Shown here: in pieces, positions 17,160-25,252 of the stretch
Layout: every line of letters starts with the position of its first letter
How positions within the stretch are numbered: the stretch's first letter is position 1
From: Yoonia sp035117555
GTDB taxonomy: Bacteria > Pseudomonadota > Alphaproteobacteria > Rhodobacterales > Rhodobacteraceae
DNA length: 64,000 nt
Direction: 5' to 3'
Assembly: GCF_035117555.1 (NCBI RefSeq)
Contig: NZ_JAYKPK010000001.1
Location: 124,001 to 188,000 of the forward strand
Program-made: the position numbers and the translations under genes
The notes under the pieces: model-generated
What the model was told of the DNA's origin: nothing
Database searches by the model: none
The model's input: the letters and a program-made list of their open reading frames with translations, nothing else

Positions 17160-18014
17160 TCAATGGGCCAGCAATATGGCATGGTCTTTCTGGCCGGTCA
17201 TGATCTGCGTCGTGCCGCCAAAGATCATCTGTCGCGCGCGGGAATGCACGTAGGCCCCCATCACGATCAGATCGGCGCCCAGATCGCTTGCGCGGTCAAG
17301 GATGCATTGGCCGACGTCCTGCCCGCCGCTGGGGGTTTGTTGCACCGTCACATTGCAGCCATGCCGCGTCAGCCAGCTTGCGACATCGCTGCCGGGGTTT
17401 TCGCCCTCGGGCCCATGCGGGTCGGGGTCGATGACCAGAATCGTCACCACCTCGGCCTGCCGCAGGATCGGCAAGGCGCGGTGCAGCGAGCGCAAAGCGG
17501 GCAGGCTGCCATCCCAGGCGAGCATCGGGCGTCTGGCGTGGATCACCTGATCCACCCCTTTGGCATTCAGCACAGCCGCGACGGGGGTCTTGAACAAGAC
17601 CGCTTCGAGCGTTTGTTGAAACGTATGGTCAGCCGTGCTGAGCCCTGCATCAATGAACACCAGATCAGCAAGCCCGGCGCGGGCGGCGACATGGTCGCCC
17701 AGCACCTGTGCCTCGCAAAAGGCGGTGGTGACATCGCCTTCGACACCGGCGTTTTGCAGCAGCTGTTCTATGGCATCGGCGCGGGTGGTGACCTCTGTCC
17801 CGCCAGCGCGGTAGGCCTCGTGCCACGTATCGGGGAAAATGATCGGCCCGTAAGGGGCAGAGCCATAGGCCCAGATCGGCAAGGCCGGGGCCACACCCAC
17901 GGCCATCACCGACAGATGCACACCCGCGTCTGGCAGGGATGCGATGTAATGTCTGATCCTGTCATCGCTGCAATCGGCGTCTACAACGATCAATGCGGTT
18001 TGTCGTTCCATCAT
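17160..18014 (-). CDS. Tandem universal stress protein (two UspA domains)
   Basis: 284 residues made of two UspA-like halves. The second half ends with the ATP-binding signature: GADLIVMGAYVHSRARQMIFGG (central part), then the hydrophobic tail KDHAILLAH. The first half (about 1-140) is more degenerate and lacks the clear glycine-rich ATP loop. Such tandem proteins are common in alphaproteobacteria and are often induced at low oxygen. Two FNR boxes lie upstream (18078-18091 and 18140-18153). ATG codons at 18011 and 18014 are both possible starts. Confidence 0.85.
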   Translation of the reverse strand: MMERQTALIVVDADCSDDRIRHYIASLPDAGVHLSVMAVGVAPALPIWAYGSAPYGPIIFPDTWHEAYRAGGTEVTTRADAIEQLLQNAGVEGDVTTAFCEAQVLGDHVAARAGLADLVFIDAGLSTADHTFQQTLEAVLFKTPVAAVLNAKGVDQVIHARRPMLAWDGSLPALRSLHRALPILRQAEVVTILVIDPDPHGPEGENPGSDVASWLTRHGCNVTVQQTPSGGQDVGQCILDRASDLGADLIVMGAYVHSRARQMIFGGTTQIMTGQKDHAILLAH

Positions 18015-18077
18015 TCTGGTCCTTTCCGATGATTACATGGTCTGGCGGGACTATCGCATAAATTTTGTGATCACGAC

Positions 18078-18091
18078 TTGACCCAAATCAA
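18078..18091 (-). promoter_or_regulatory. FNR/FnrL box upstream of the universal stress gene
   Basis: TTGACCCAAATCAA matches TTGAY-N4-RTCAA. Its centre at 18084.5 would be -41.5 for a minus-strand start near 18043. A minus-strand GATAGT (18055-18050; 4 of 6 matches to TATAAT) is correctly placed as the -10. Confidence 0.65.
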
Positions 18092-18139
18092 TCCCGCTGC
18101 TTGCCCGCCTCGCGTCGATATGCCACCTGTGGACTATGC

Positions 18140-18153
18140 TTGATCAAGATCAA
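18140..18153. promoter_or_regulatory. Second, perfect FNR/FnrL box
   Basis: TTGATCAAGATCAA is a perfect FNR dyad (TTGAT-N4-ATCAA). It lies 97 bases upstream of the chosen mlaE start and 126 bases upstream of the universal stress gene, so it could act on either divergent gene. Confidence 0.6.
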
Positions 18154-18249
18154 CGCCAGTGTCGGCGCCACGATGGTAAGGGCAAGCATCACCGCCAGAG
18201 GATATCATGTCGCGCAAAAATTTCACAGCTATTGCAGGCCGGCGCGCTG

Positions 18250-19362
18250 ATGGGTGACGCGTCGGACACTGCCGTGCGGTTCGAGATTGCCGATGGCACC
18301 CTGCGCGTTGTCGGGCGATTGACGATTGAGGTCTTTGAAACGCTGGACCGCGACGCGACCCGGCAGATGGCGCAGGATGCGCAAGCCATCGATATCGCCG
18401 GTCTGACGCAGATGGATACCGCAGGCGGGTGGTTTCTGGTTGATCTGGAACAACGGCTCAGCACCGGCGCGATCACGGGCGGCAGCGAAGCGCAGGATCA
18501 GTTGATCGCCACGATCCGCCAGAACATGCCGCCAGAGGATGCTGCCCCCGTCAAACCTCGCCGTTTGAGCGTTTATCTTGAGAACCTCGGGCACCGTGTC
18601 GCTTTGGCTGGGCGTAACGCGCTGGAACTGATCTCTTTTCTGGGGCAGGTGATGGCGACCTTGGGACGGCTGATCCGCAATCCGCGCCAATTGCGCCTGA
18701 CCTCGGTCGTGCATCACTGCCAAGAGGTGGGCGTGCAGGCCGTGCCGATCGTGGCCTTGATGGCCTTTCTGATCGGGGTGGTGCTGGCGTTTCAAGGTTC
18801 TGCCCAATTACGCCAATTCGGGGCAGAGGTTTTCGTGGTCGATCTGATCTCGATCTCGATCCTGCGCGAACTTGGTATCTTGCTGACCGCGATCATTGTG
18901 GCCGGGCGGTCAGGCTCGGCCTTTACCGCCGCCATCGGGTCTATGAAGATGCGTGAAGAGATTGATGCGATGCGCACCCTTGGTCTTGACCCTGTCGCGA
19001 TCCTGATCGTGCCGCGCGTGCTGGCCCTGATCATCATGCTGCCTGCGCTGGGGTTGATTGCCAATATCACCGGCCTGATCGGTGGGGCAATGATGTCCTG
19101 GATCGAACTTGGCGTGTCACCTGCGGTTTTCCAGTCGCGTTTGGTGAGCAATACCGATGTCTGGCATTTCAATGTCGGCATGATCAAAGCACCGTTTTTC
19201 GCGCTGATCATCGGGATCATCGGCTGTTATCAGGGCATGAAGGTCGGCGGCGATGCCGAAAGCCTTGGGCGGCTGACCTCGGCCTCTGTCGTCATGGCGA
19301 TTTTCATGGTGATCGTGGTGGATGCGTTATTCTCCATTTTCTTTGCGATTGTGGGGGTGTGA
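18250..19362 (+). CDS. mlaE: MlaE-type lipid transport permease with fused N-terminal STAS domain
   Basis: 370 residues from the ATG at 18250 (the start is not firmly fixed; ribosome site weak). Residues about 5-95 form an MlaB-like STAS domain (VRFEIADGTLRVVGRLTIEV, then IDIAGLTQMDTAGGWFLVDL). The rest is the MlaE permease, with LMAFLIGVVLAFQGSAQLRQFG, LTAIIVAGRSGSAFTAAIG and MKMREEIDAMRTLGLDPV. In E. coli MlaB and MlaE are separate, so this gene merges two subunits of the phospholipid transporter that keeps outer-membrane lipid asymmetry. It overlaps the ATPase gene by one base (TGATG). Confidence 0.9.
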   Translation: MGDASDTAVRFEIADGTLRVVGRLTIEVFETLDRDATRQMAQDAQAIDIAGLTQMDTAGGWFLVDLEQRLSTGAITGGSEAQDQLIATIRQNMPPEDAAPVKPRRLSVYLENLGHRVALAGRNALELISFLGQVMATLGRLIRNPRQLRLTSVVHHCQEVGVQAVPIVALMAFLIGVVLAFQGSAQLRQFGAEVFVVDLISISILRELGILLTAIIVAGRSGSAFTAAIGSMKMREEIDAMRTLGLDPVAILIVPRVLALIIMLPALGLIANITGLIGGAMMSWIELGVSPAVFQSRLVSNTDVWHFNVGMIKAPFFALIIGIIGCYQGMKVGGDAESLGRLTSASVVMAIFMVIVVDALFSIFFAIVGV

Positions 19363-20147
19363 TGACAGATGATCCGATCATCCGTGTGCGGGGCTTGGTC
19401 ACCAGTTTCGGCTCCAATGTGGTGCATGAAGGGCTGGATCTGGATGTCAAACGTGGCGAGATTATCGGCGTTGTCGGCGGGTCCGGCACCGGCAAGTCCG
19501 TGCTGCTGCGCGCCATTGTCGGGCTGCTGAAACCCGATGCGGGGCAGATCGAGGTGTTCGGCGAAAATGTCCGCGACAGTAATGCCGATAATTACCGCGC
19601 CCTGCGCCGCCGCTGGGGCGTGATGTTTCAGGATGGTGCGCTGTTTTCATCCCTGACCGTCCGCCAGAATGTCGAAGCACCGATGCGCGAACAGCTTGAT
19701 CTTGATGATGACCTGCGTGAATTGCTGGCCGGGATTAAGATCCGCATGGTCGGCCTGCCCGATAAGGCGCAGGACAATTTCCCCTCTGAACTCTCCGGCG
19801 GGATGCGCAAACGGGCGGGGTTTGCCCGCGCCATCGCGCTTGACCCCGAAATCGTCTTTCTTGATGAACCCACCGCAGGTCTTGACCCGATTGGCGCTGC
19901 CGCCTTTGATACTTTGATCAAGCAATTGCAACGCTCCTTGGGCCTGACCGTGTTTCTGGTCACCCATGATCTGGACAGTCTGCATGCGATCTGCGACCGC
20001 ATCGCGGTGTTGGCCGATAAAAAGGTGCTCGCCGTGGGCACGATGCAAGAGATGTTGGATATCGATCACCCTTGGGTACAGGAATATTTCCATGGGCCAC
20101 GTGCCCGCGCCGCCACGCCTGTGGCCGATTTGAAAGAGACTGAGTAA
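19362..20147 (+). CDS. mlaF: Mla-type ABC transporter ATPase
   Basis: 261 residues from the ATG at 19362, overlapping the mlaE stop; a GTG one codon earlier is also possible. It carries Walker A GGSGTGKS (about 46-53), signature LSGGMRKRAGFARA, Walker B IVFLDEPTAGLDP and the H-loop in LVTHDLDSL. The RKRAGFARA form of the signature is typical of MlaF-like ATPases. It drives lipid transfer through MlaE. It overlaps the mlaD gene by one base (TAATG). Confidence 0.92.
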   Translation: MTDDPIIRVRGLVTSFGSNVVHEGLDLDVKRGEIIGVVGGSGTGKSVLLRAIVGLLKPDAGQIEVFGENVRDSNADNYRALRRRWGVMFQDGALFSSLTVRQNVEAPMREQLDLDDDLRELLAGIKIRMVGLPDKAQDNFPSELSGGMRKRAGFARAIALDPEIVFLDEPTAGLDPIGAAAFDTLIKQLQRSLGLTVFLVTHDLDSLHAICDRIAVLADKKVLAVGTMQEMLDIDHPWVQEYFHGPRARAATPVADLKETE

Positions 20148-21820
20148 TGGAAACCCGTGCCAATTTCATCCTGATCGGGGCGTTTACGCTGGCAGCGATC
20201 CTTGGGACGCTGGGGTTTTTCATCTGGCTCGCCTCGGTCCAGCTGGACCGGCAATATGCGACCTATGGCATCCTGTTTGACGATGTGACCGGGCTCGATG
20301 CTTCGGGCGCTGTGACCTATAACGGGATCGCCGTCGGGTCGGTGATCGAGCTGCAGATCTATGATGAAGACCCGTCCAAGGTGCTGACCACGATTCAGGT
20401 CGATGCTGGCACACCTGTCAGCAGCAATACCGTGGCGCAATTGCAGTCGCAGGGGGTGACCGGGGTCGCCTATATCTCGCTTTCGGCCGGGGAACGGCTG
20501 CCAGAACCGCTCAGCACATTCACCGACGGTTTGCCGTTGATCCCGTCAGAACGCTCGACCGTGCAGGCGCTGGTCGAGGATGCGCCCGATATTCTGGCCG
20601 AAGCCAAGCAATTGCTGCAACAGGCGCAGGTCATCACCGGGCCGGAAAATCAGGCTTTGGTGAATGATATCCTGTCCAATCTGGCGCGCACCTCGGGCCA
20701 GTTAGATCAGGCGCTCAGCGATTTCTCCGCGATCAGCGGCACAGTGCGCGATGCCACCACGCAGATCACCTTGTTCACCGACCGGCTGGAAAGCATCGGC
20801 GAAGGCGTGGAAACCACATTGCGCAGCACCGACAGCGCCTTGGTCGCAGTGCAGCAGGCGTTCATTTCCGCAGATGCGGTCCTGAATACGATGGCCCCCG
20901 CGCTGGAACGGTTCGAGGGCACCTTTGCCTTGGCCGAAGTCCTGATGCGTGATCAGATCCCTGCCGTACTGACGCAGATCGCGGTCGCCGTTGGTGACAT
21001 CAGCACCCGCGCCAGCGATACGCTGGACGGGTTCGGCGAAACCGCCGGCTTGTTGAATGCACGCTTGGTCGAGATGGAAACGACACTGGCCGAGGCGACG
21101 ATTGCCTTTGATGCGGTGACGACCGCCTCTGAAAGCATCACGGAAATGGTCGATGGCGATGGTGCGCTGCTGATTTCCGAGGCACGCATCGCCATTGGCA
21201 CGGTTGAAAGAGTGATCAACACTGATTTGCCACTGATCGTCGCTGATGTGCGCCGTGCGGTGAATACAGCCGCGGTCGCGGTAGAGGATGTGTCTGCGGA
21301 TGTAACCGGCTTTACGGCGCGCCTGACGCCTATGGCCAGTGATGCGCAGGAGACGATCACAGCTGCGACGGATCTGATCGCGCAGGCGCAGACCTCACTC
21401 GCTGCGCTGAATACGACGCTTGTCGTTGTCGATGGCGCGCTGGGATCGGCGCAGGATACGTTTGATAGCGCCAATGATGTCATCCAGACCGACATCGGTC
21501 CTGTCCTGGATGATCTGCGCCTGGCCGCCAGCCGGATCAGTCTCGCCGTGGAGGATGTTACCGCCGATGTGCCCGCCATTGCCGCCGATCTGCGGGCGCT
21601 GATTGCACGCGCGGATGAAGTGGTGGAACAGGTGCAGGCTGCCGTCGCGCAAACCAGCCCCGGCATCAGCGCCTTTGCCACGACCGGGCTGCCGGAACTG
21701 ACCCGCTTTGGCACCGAAGCGCGCGGGCTGGTCGCGACGCTAAATACGCTCGCGCGCCGGATCGAAAGCAACCCGACAGGGTTTATCCTAGACAACCGCG
21801 TTCCCGAATACCGGAGATAA
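20147..21820 (+). CDS. mlaD: MCE-domain lipid-binding protein (MlaD/PqiB-like), long form
   Basis: 557 residues. There is one N-terminal membrane anchor (about 9-30, FILIGAFTLAAILGTLGFFIW). One MCE domain follows (about 38-115: YGILFDDVTGLDASGAVTYN, then GVTGVAYISL). A very long Ala/Asp/Thr-rich helical C-terminal part runs to the end. E. coli MlaD has about 183 residues. The long helical tail resembles those of PqiB-like and rhizobial MCE proteins, thought to bridge the periplasm. Its composition contains many repeated helical segments such as VAVEDVSADVTG and LAVEDVTADVPA, suggesting internal duplication. Confidence 0.88.
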   Translation: METRANFILIGAFTLAAILGTLGFFIWLASVQLDRQYATYGILFDDVTGLDASGAVTYNGIAVGSVIELQIYDEDPSKVLTTIQVDAGTPVSSNTVAQLQSQGVTGVAYISLSAGERLPEPLSTFTDGLPLIPSERSTVQALVEDAPDILAEAKQLLQQAQVITGPENQALVNDILSNLARTSGQLDQALSDFSAISGTVRDATTQITLFTDRLESIGEGVETTLRSTDSALVAVQQAFISADAVLNTMAPALERFEGTFALAEVLMRDQIPAVLTQIAVAVGDISTRASDTLDGFGETAGLLNARLVEMETTLAEATIAFDAVTTASESITEMVDGDGALLISEARIAIGTVERVINTDLPLIVADVRRAVNTAAVAVEDVSADVTGFTARLTPMASDAQETITAATDLIAQAQTSLAALNTTLVVVDGALGSAQDTFDSANDVIQTDIGPVLDDLRLAASRISLAVEDVTADVPAIAADLRALIARADEVVEQVQAAVAQTSPGISAFATTGLPELTRFGTEARGLVATLNTLARRIESNPTGFILDNRVPEYRR

Positions 21821-21824
21821 CATC

Positions 21825-22442
21825 ATGACCCCCATCCAACTGACCCGCCGTGTTGCCCTGCTGGGGGGTGCTGTCGCCCTGGGGGGCTGCGGTGCTGTTT
21901 CCGCGCTGAATTCCGCCGCATCGCCGCTGGATACCTATGACCTGATCCCGCCCGCAGGCAGCACAGCAGGGCGGCAGACAAGCCGCACCTTGTTGCTGGC
22001 CCTGCCTGATGCATCGGCAACGCTCAGCACCGACCGGATTATGATCCGGCCCAATGCCGTTGCGATCACCTATCTGCCGCAGGCGCGTTGGCCTGATGAA
22101 TTGCCCCGCGTGGTGCAATCTTTGTTGGTGCGAAGCATCTCGGCCACCGGACGGATCGGCTATGTCGGGCGCAGCGATGGCGGGCCGGTCCCCGATTCTG
22201 CCTTGCTGACGCGGATTGATGCCTTCGATGTCTCGGTCGGCGCTGACGGCAGCTTTACCGCCGCTATCGATATCACACTGACCGTGCTGGATGACCGCGA
22301 CCAACGGGTGATCGGCACGCAAAGGTTCAGCCAGTCCGTGCAGGTCGCAAATGACAACCCAGTGACCATCGTCGCGGGGTTTCAGGCGCTGGTAGATACA
22401 ATACTGCCCGCAATGTCGAATTGGACACTCGCCCGCGCTTAA
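21825..22442 (+). CDS. ABC-transport auxiliary lipoprotein (PqiC-like)
   Basis: 205 residues. The lipoprotein signal ends in ALGGC, with the lipidated Cys at residue 22. The mature domain has the pattern of ABC-type transport auxiliary lipoproteins (DUF330/PqiC): LLLALPDASATLSTDRIMIR, ITYLPQARWPDELPRVVQS, then a C-terminal segment with VANDNPVTIVAGFQALVDTI. PqiC-type proteins sit at the outer membrane and dock MCE tunnels. It begins four bases after the mlaD stop and completes an E-F-D-lipoprotein lipid-transport operon. Confidence 0.85.
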   Translation: MTPIQLTRRVALLGGAVALGGCGAVSALNSAASPLDTYDLIPPAGSTAGRQTSRTLLLALPDASATLSTDRIMIRPNAVAITYLPQARWPDELPRVVQSLLVRSISATGRIGYVGRSDGGPVPDSALLTRIDAFDVSVGADGSFTAAIDITLTVLDDRDQRVIGTQRFSQSVQVANDNPVTIVAGFQALVDTILPAMSNWTLARA

Positions 22443-22446
22443 TTGC

Positions 22447-22475
22447 TGTTTACAAAAGGTTCACGGAACCAACAC
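22447..22475 (+). promoter_or_regulatory. Candidate Pho box upstream of phnC
   Basis: Three heptamers at exact 11-base spacing, separated by 4-base spacers: TGTTTAC (22447-22453), GGTTCAC (22458-22464) and CCAACAC (22469-22475). The geometry matches PhoB sites (7-bp direct repeats every 11 bases). The match to the CTGTCAT consensus is partial. The site is 50 bases upstream of the phnC ATG. Confidence 0.5.
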
Positions 22476-22525
22476 AAATGTGAAACGCACACGACCTAGT
22501 GATCGGCCCGACAAGAGGGCTGAAC

Positions 22526-23344
22526 ATGCTGACATTTGACAAAGTGACGAAAACATTCGGGGCGAATACGGCGGTCAACGCCGCGAGCTTCACCGTTGAT
22601 AAACCGATGATGATCGGGATCATCGGACGGTCCGGTGCTGGTAAATCCACGCTGCTGCGGATCCTGAACCGGCTGTCGGATTCGACCTCGGGTAAGATCA
22701 CCTTTGACGGTTTGGATGTGACAGCCCTGCGCGGTGCGGCCAAGCGCAGCTGGCAATCGCAATGCGCGATGATCTTTCAGCAATTCAACCTTGTCCCACG
22801 TATGGATGTGGTATCCAACGTGCTGCACGGCACCTTGAACCGGCAATCGACCTTTGCGACGATGTTCAACCTTTACCCCAACGAAGACATCCACCGCGCC
22901 ATCGATATTCTCGATCGGCTCGGCATGGCAGCCCATGCACCAAAGCGGGCAGAGGCGTTGTCCGGTGGCCAGCAACAGCGCGTCGCCATTGCCCGCGCCT
23001 TGATGCAGGACCCCCGTATCATTCTTGCGGATGAACCCATCGCCTCGCTCGACCCGATGAACGCACAGGTCGTCATGCAGGCCCTGCGCGACATCCACGA
23101 AGAAGACGGGCGCATGGTCATCGCCAACCTGCACACGCTCGACACCGCGCGCCGCTATTGTGACCGCGTGATCGGCATGCGCGACGGGCGGATCGTGTTT
23201 GACGGCACACCCGAACAACTGACCACAGGTGTCGCGCGCGACATCTATGGCGCCGATGACAGCTTCTCCGAAGCGACGACATCGACCGAAATTGAACAAA
23301 GCGCCGCTGCCGCCGAAATGATGGCGAAAGTGACGGCACTTTAA
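22526..23344 (+). CDS. phnC: Phosphonate ABC transporter ATPase PhnC
   Basis: 272 residues from the ATG at 22526, with AGAGGG upstream; an earlier GTG at 22499 has no such site. Motifs are Walker A GRSGAGKST (about 33-41), QQFNLVPRMDVV at the Q-loop, signature LSGGQQQRVAIARAL, and Walker B RIILADEPIASLDP. It powers import of organophosphonates through PhnE. First gene of the importer operon phnCDE1E2, with a candidate Pho box in front, so phosphate starvation control is likely. Confidence 0.95.
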   Translation: MLTFDKVTKTFGANTAVNAASFTVDKPMMIGIIGRSGAGKSTLLRILNRLSDSTSGKITFDGLDVTALRGAAKRSWQSQCAMIFQQFNLVPRMDVVSNVLHGTLNRQSTFATMFNLYPNEDIHRAIDILDRLGMAAHAPKRAEALSGGQQQRVAIARALMQDPRIILADEPIASLDPMNAQVVMQALRDIHEEDGRMVIANLHTLDTARRYCDRVIGMRDGRIVFDGTPEQLTTGVARDIYGADDSFSEATTSTEIEQSAAAAEMMAKVTAL

Positions 23345-23354
23345 TCCCTTTTCC

Positions 23355-23376
23355 CCCGCGTCCGCCGCAACGCGGG
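23355..23376 (+). terminator. Weak hairpin between phnC and phnD
   Basis: A CCCGCG/CGCGGG stem with a 10-base loop, followed by CGCATTTT. The phnD ribosome site AAGAGAGAGA follows. It may attenuate or protect message ends rather than fully terminate. Confidence 0.35.
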
Positions 23377-23403
23377 CGCATTTTACCCAAGAGAGAGACT
23401 GAT

Positions 23404-24312
23404 ATGAAAAAGATCATCGCAACTGCTCTGATGACATCCGCGCTGGTGGCCCCGGCCTTCGCGCAAGATGCCATCACCGAATTCCGCATCGGCATTCTGG
23501 GCGGCGAAAACGCACAGGACCGTCTGGCGTCCAACCAGTGCCTCGCCACTTACATCGAAGAAGCTTTGGGCGTGCCTGTGCGCATGTTCACGCCTGCTGA
23601 CTACAACGGCGTTATGCAGGGCCTGCTGGGCGCGACACTTGACCTCGCATGGCTTGGGCCATCGGCCTATGCTGGCGTCTATGTTGACGATCCAGAGGCG
23701 ATTGAACCCATTCTGGTCAAAACCAACCTCGACGGTTCTTACACCTATTATTCCATCGGTTTTGCCCGCGCAGACAGCGGCATCACCTCGCTGGAAGACA
23801 TGCAGGGCAAGAAATTCGGTTTTGGTGATCCGAACTCCGGTTCCGGCTATCTGATCCCATCGGTCGAAATTCCAGAAGCCACTGGTGGCACCATGGAATC
23901 CGGCGATTACTTTGGTGAAGTCGTGTTCACCGGTGGTCACGAGCAGACCATCGTTGCTGTGGTCAACGGCGACGTTGATGCGGGTGTGACCTGGGCCGAT
24001 GGTCAGGGTGACTGGGAAGACGGCTATAACTCCGGCGCACTGCGCAAGGCTGCCGATACCGGTCTGGTCGATATGAACGATCTGGTTGAAATCTGGCGTT
24101 CGCGTCCGATTGCCGAAGGCCCGATTGTGATGCGCAAGGCGATCCCAGAAGATGTCAAACAGACCGTCATCGATCTGATGATGAACCTGCATGAAACCGA
24201 TCCGGAATGTGCTTACGGCGTTGCTGCCGGTGAAACCGCTGGTTTCACACCTGTCGCGCACGAAGCCTACGAGACCATCATCCAGATGCGTATGGCCGAG
24301 ATCAACAACTAA
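23404..24312 (+). CDS. phnD: Phosphonate-binding periplasmic protein PhnD
   Basis: 302 residues with a Sec signal peptide (1-20, ending in PAFA). The mature protein has the PhnD/phosphate-phosphite-phosphonate binder pattern: FRIGILGGENAQDRL near the N-terminus, LGATLDLAWLGPSAYAG (about 77-93), GKKFGFGDPNSGSGYLIPS (about 138-156) and the VNGDVDAGVTWADG loop (about 189-202). It captures phosphonates for the PhnE permeases. It is followed by a strong hairpin with six T (24330-24362), which probably makes phnD message more abundant than that of the permeases. Confidence 0.95.
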   Translation: MKKIIATALMTSALVAPAFAQDAITEFRIGILGGENAQDRLASNQCLATYIEEALGVPVRMFTPADYNGVMQGLLGATLDLAWLGPSAYAGVYVDDPEAIEPILVKTNLDGSYTYYSIGFARADSGITSLEDMQGKKFGFGDPNSGSGYLIPSVEIPEATGGTMESGDYFGEVVFTGGHEQTIVAVVNGDVDAGVTWADGQGDWEDGYNSGALRKAADTGLVDMNDLVEIWRSRPIAEGPIVMRKAIPEDVKQTVIDLMMNLHETDPECAYGVAAGETAGFTPVAHEAYETIIQMRMAEINN

Positions 24313-24329
24313 GCGATCAAAAATAGAGC

Positions 24330-24362
24330 GCGGGTCCGGCATCAGCCGGGCCCGCCTTTTTT
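24330..24362 (+). terminator. Strong intrinsic terminator inside the phn importer operon
   Basis: An 11-bp stem (one G-T wobble) with loop ATCA, followed by C and TTTTTT, lies between phnD and phnE1. It is a textbook rho-independent terminator in mid-operon, so read-through must occur for the permeases unless they have their own promoter. Confidence 0.8.
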
Positions 24363-24379
24363 CGTGACAAGGCAGGGCC

Positions 24380-25252
24380 ATGGCAGAACTATCCGCATCC
24401 AGATCATTGGATACGCAAACCACGCGCGACAATTACATGGCGATGACCCGCCGCAAACGCGCCTACGGCGGCATTTTGCTGGCAATCTTCGTGCTGCTGA
24501 TGGTCACCGGCTTTAACACCGTCGATGCGCGCAGCGCCGGTGGGTTCTGGGATGGTTTGTCACAGGTCTTTGACTTTCCCGCAGGCGTCGTGCGTGAGGC
24601 TTGGGAAAAGATCGACCGGATGCCCGCCAATCTGTTGAATTTCTTTCCGGCCTTGCTGGAAACGATCAATATCGCTGCCGTTTCGACACTTGTCGGGGCT
24701 TTGCTTGGCCTGACATTGTCGCTTTTGTCGACACGTGGGCTGGCCAAATGGCCCCGGCTGATCCCGCTGTTCCGCCGCATGATGGATATCATGCGTGCCT
24801 TCCCAGAAATCGTCATTGCGCTGGTGCTGATCTTTATTCTTGGCGGTGGGCCGATCCCGGCGATGATCGCGATTGCCATCCATACCGCAGGCGCCTTGGG
24901 TAAATTGTTTTCCGAAGTTGCCGAAAACGCTGATCTGAAACCTGTCGAAGGTCTCGCCTCGGTCGGGGCGAACTGGTCGCAACGCATGCTATTGGGTGTT
25001 CTGCCACAGGTGGCACCCAATTACCTCAGCTACACTTTGATGCGGTTCGAGATCAATATCCGCGCCTCGGCCATCCTTGGCTTCGTGGGGGCGGGCGGTA
25101 TCGGTTATGAATTGCGCAATGCGATGACATTCGGCACCGGGCGTTTCGATCTTGCCGCTGCAATCTTCGTGCTGCTGTTCCTGACCATCGTCTTTTTCGA
25201 CCAGCTGTCCAGCTACTACCGCAACAAACTGGTGAAGGGGAACCAGGTATGA
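24380..25252 (+). CDS. phnE: Phosphonate ABC transporter permease PhnE (first)
   Basis: 290 residues with about six membrane helices. The EAA cytoplasmic loop is in the C-terminal half: EGLASVGANWSQRMLLGVLP (about 192-211), and the family-typical INIRASAILGFVGAGGIGYEL follows. With the second PhnE it forms the membrane channel of the phosphonate importer. It starts 17 bases after a strong terminator and overlaps the next permease gene by ATGA (25249-25252). Confidence 0.94.
   Translation: MAELSASRSLDTQTTRDNYMAMTRRKRAYGGILLAIFVLLMVTGFNTVDARSAGGFWDGLSQVFDFPAGVVREAWEKIDRMPANLLNFFPALLETINIAAVSTLVGALLGLTLSLLSTRGLAKWPRLIPLFRRMMDIMRAFPEIVIALVLIFILGGGPIPAMIAIAIHTAGALGKLFSEVAENADLKPVEGLASVGANWSQRMLLGVLPQVAPNYLSYTLMRFEINIRASAILGFVGAGGIGYELRNAMTFGTGRFDLAAAIFVLLFLTIVFFDQLSSYYRNKLVKGNQV

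Noticed and set aside
20953..21795. A 280-codon antisense frame within mlaD
   Set aside because: Ser- and Thr-rich low-complexity translation caused by the repetitive Ala/Asp codons of mlaD.
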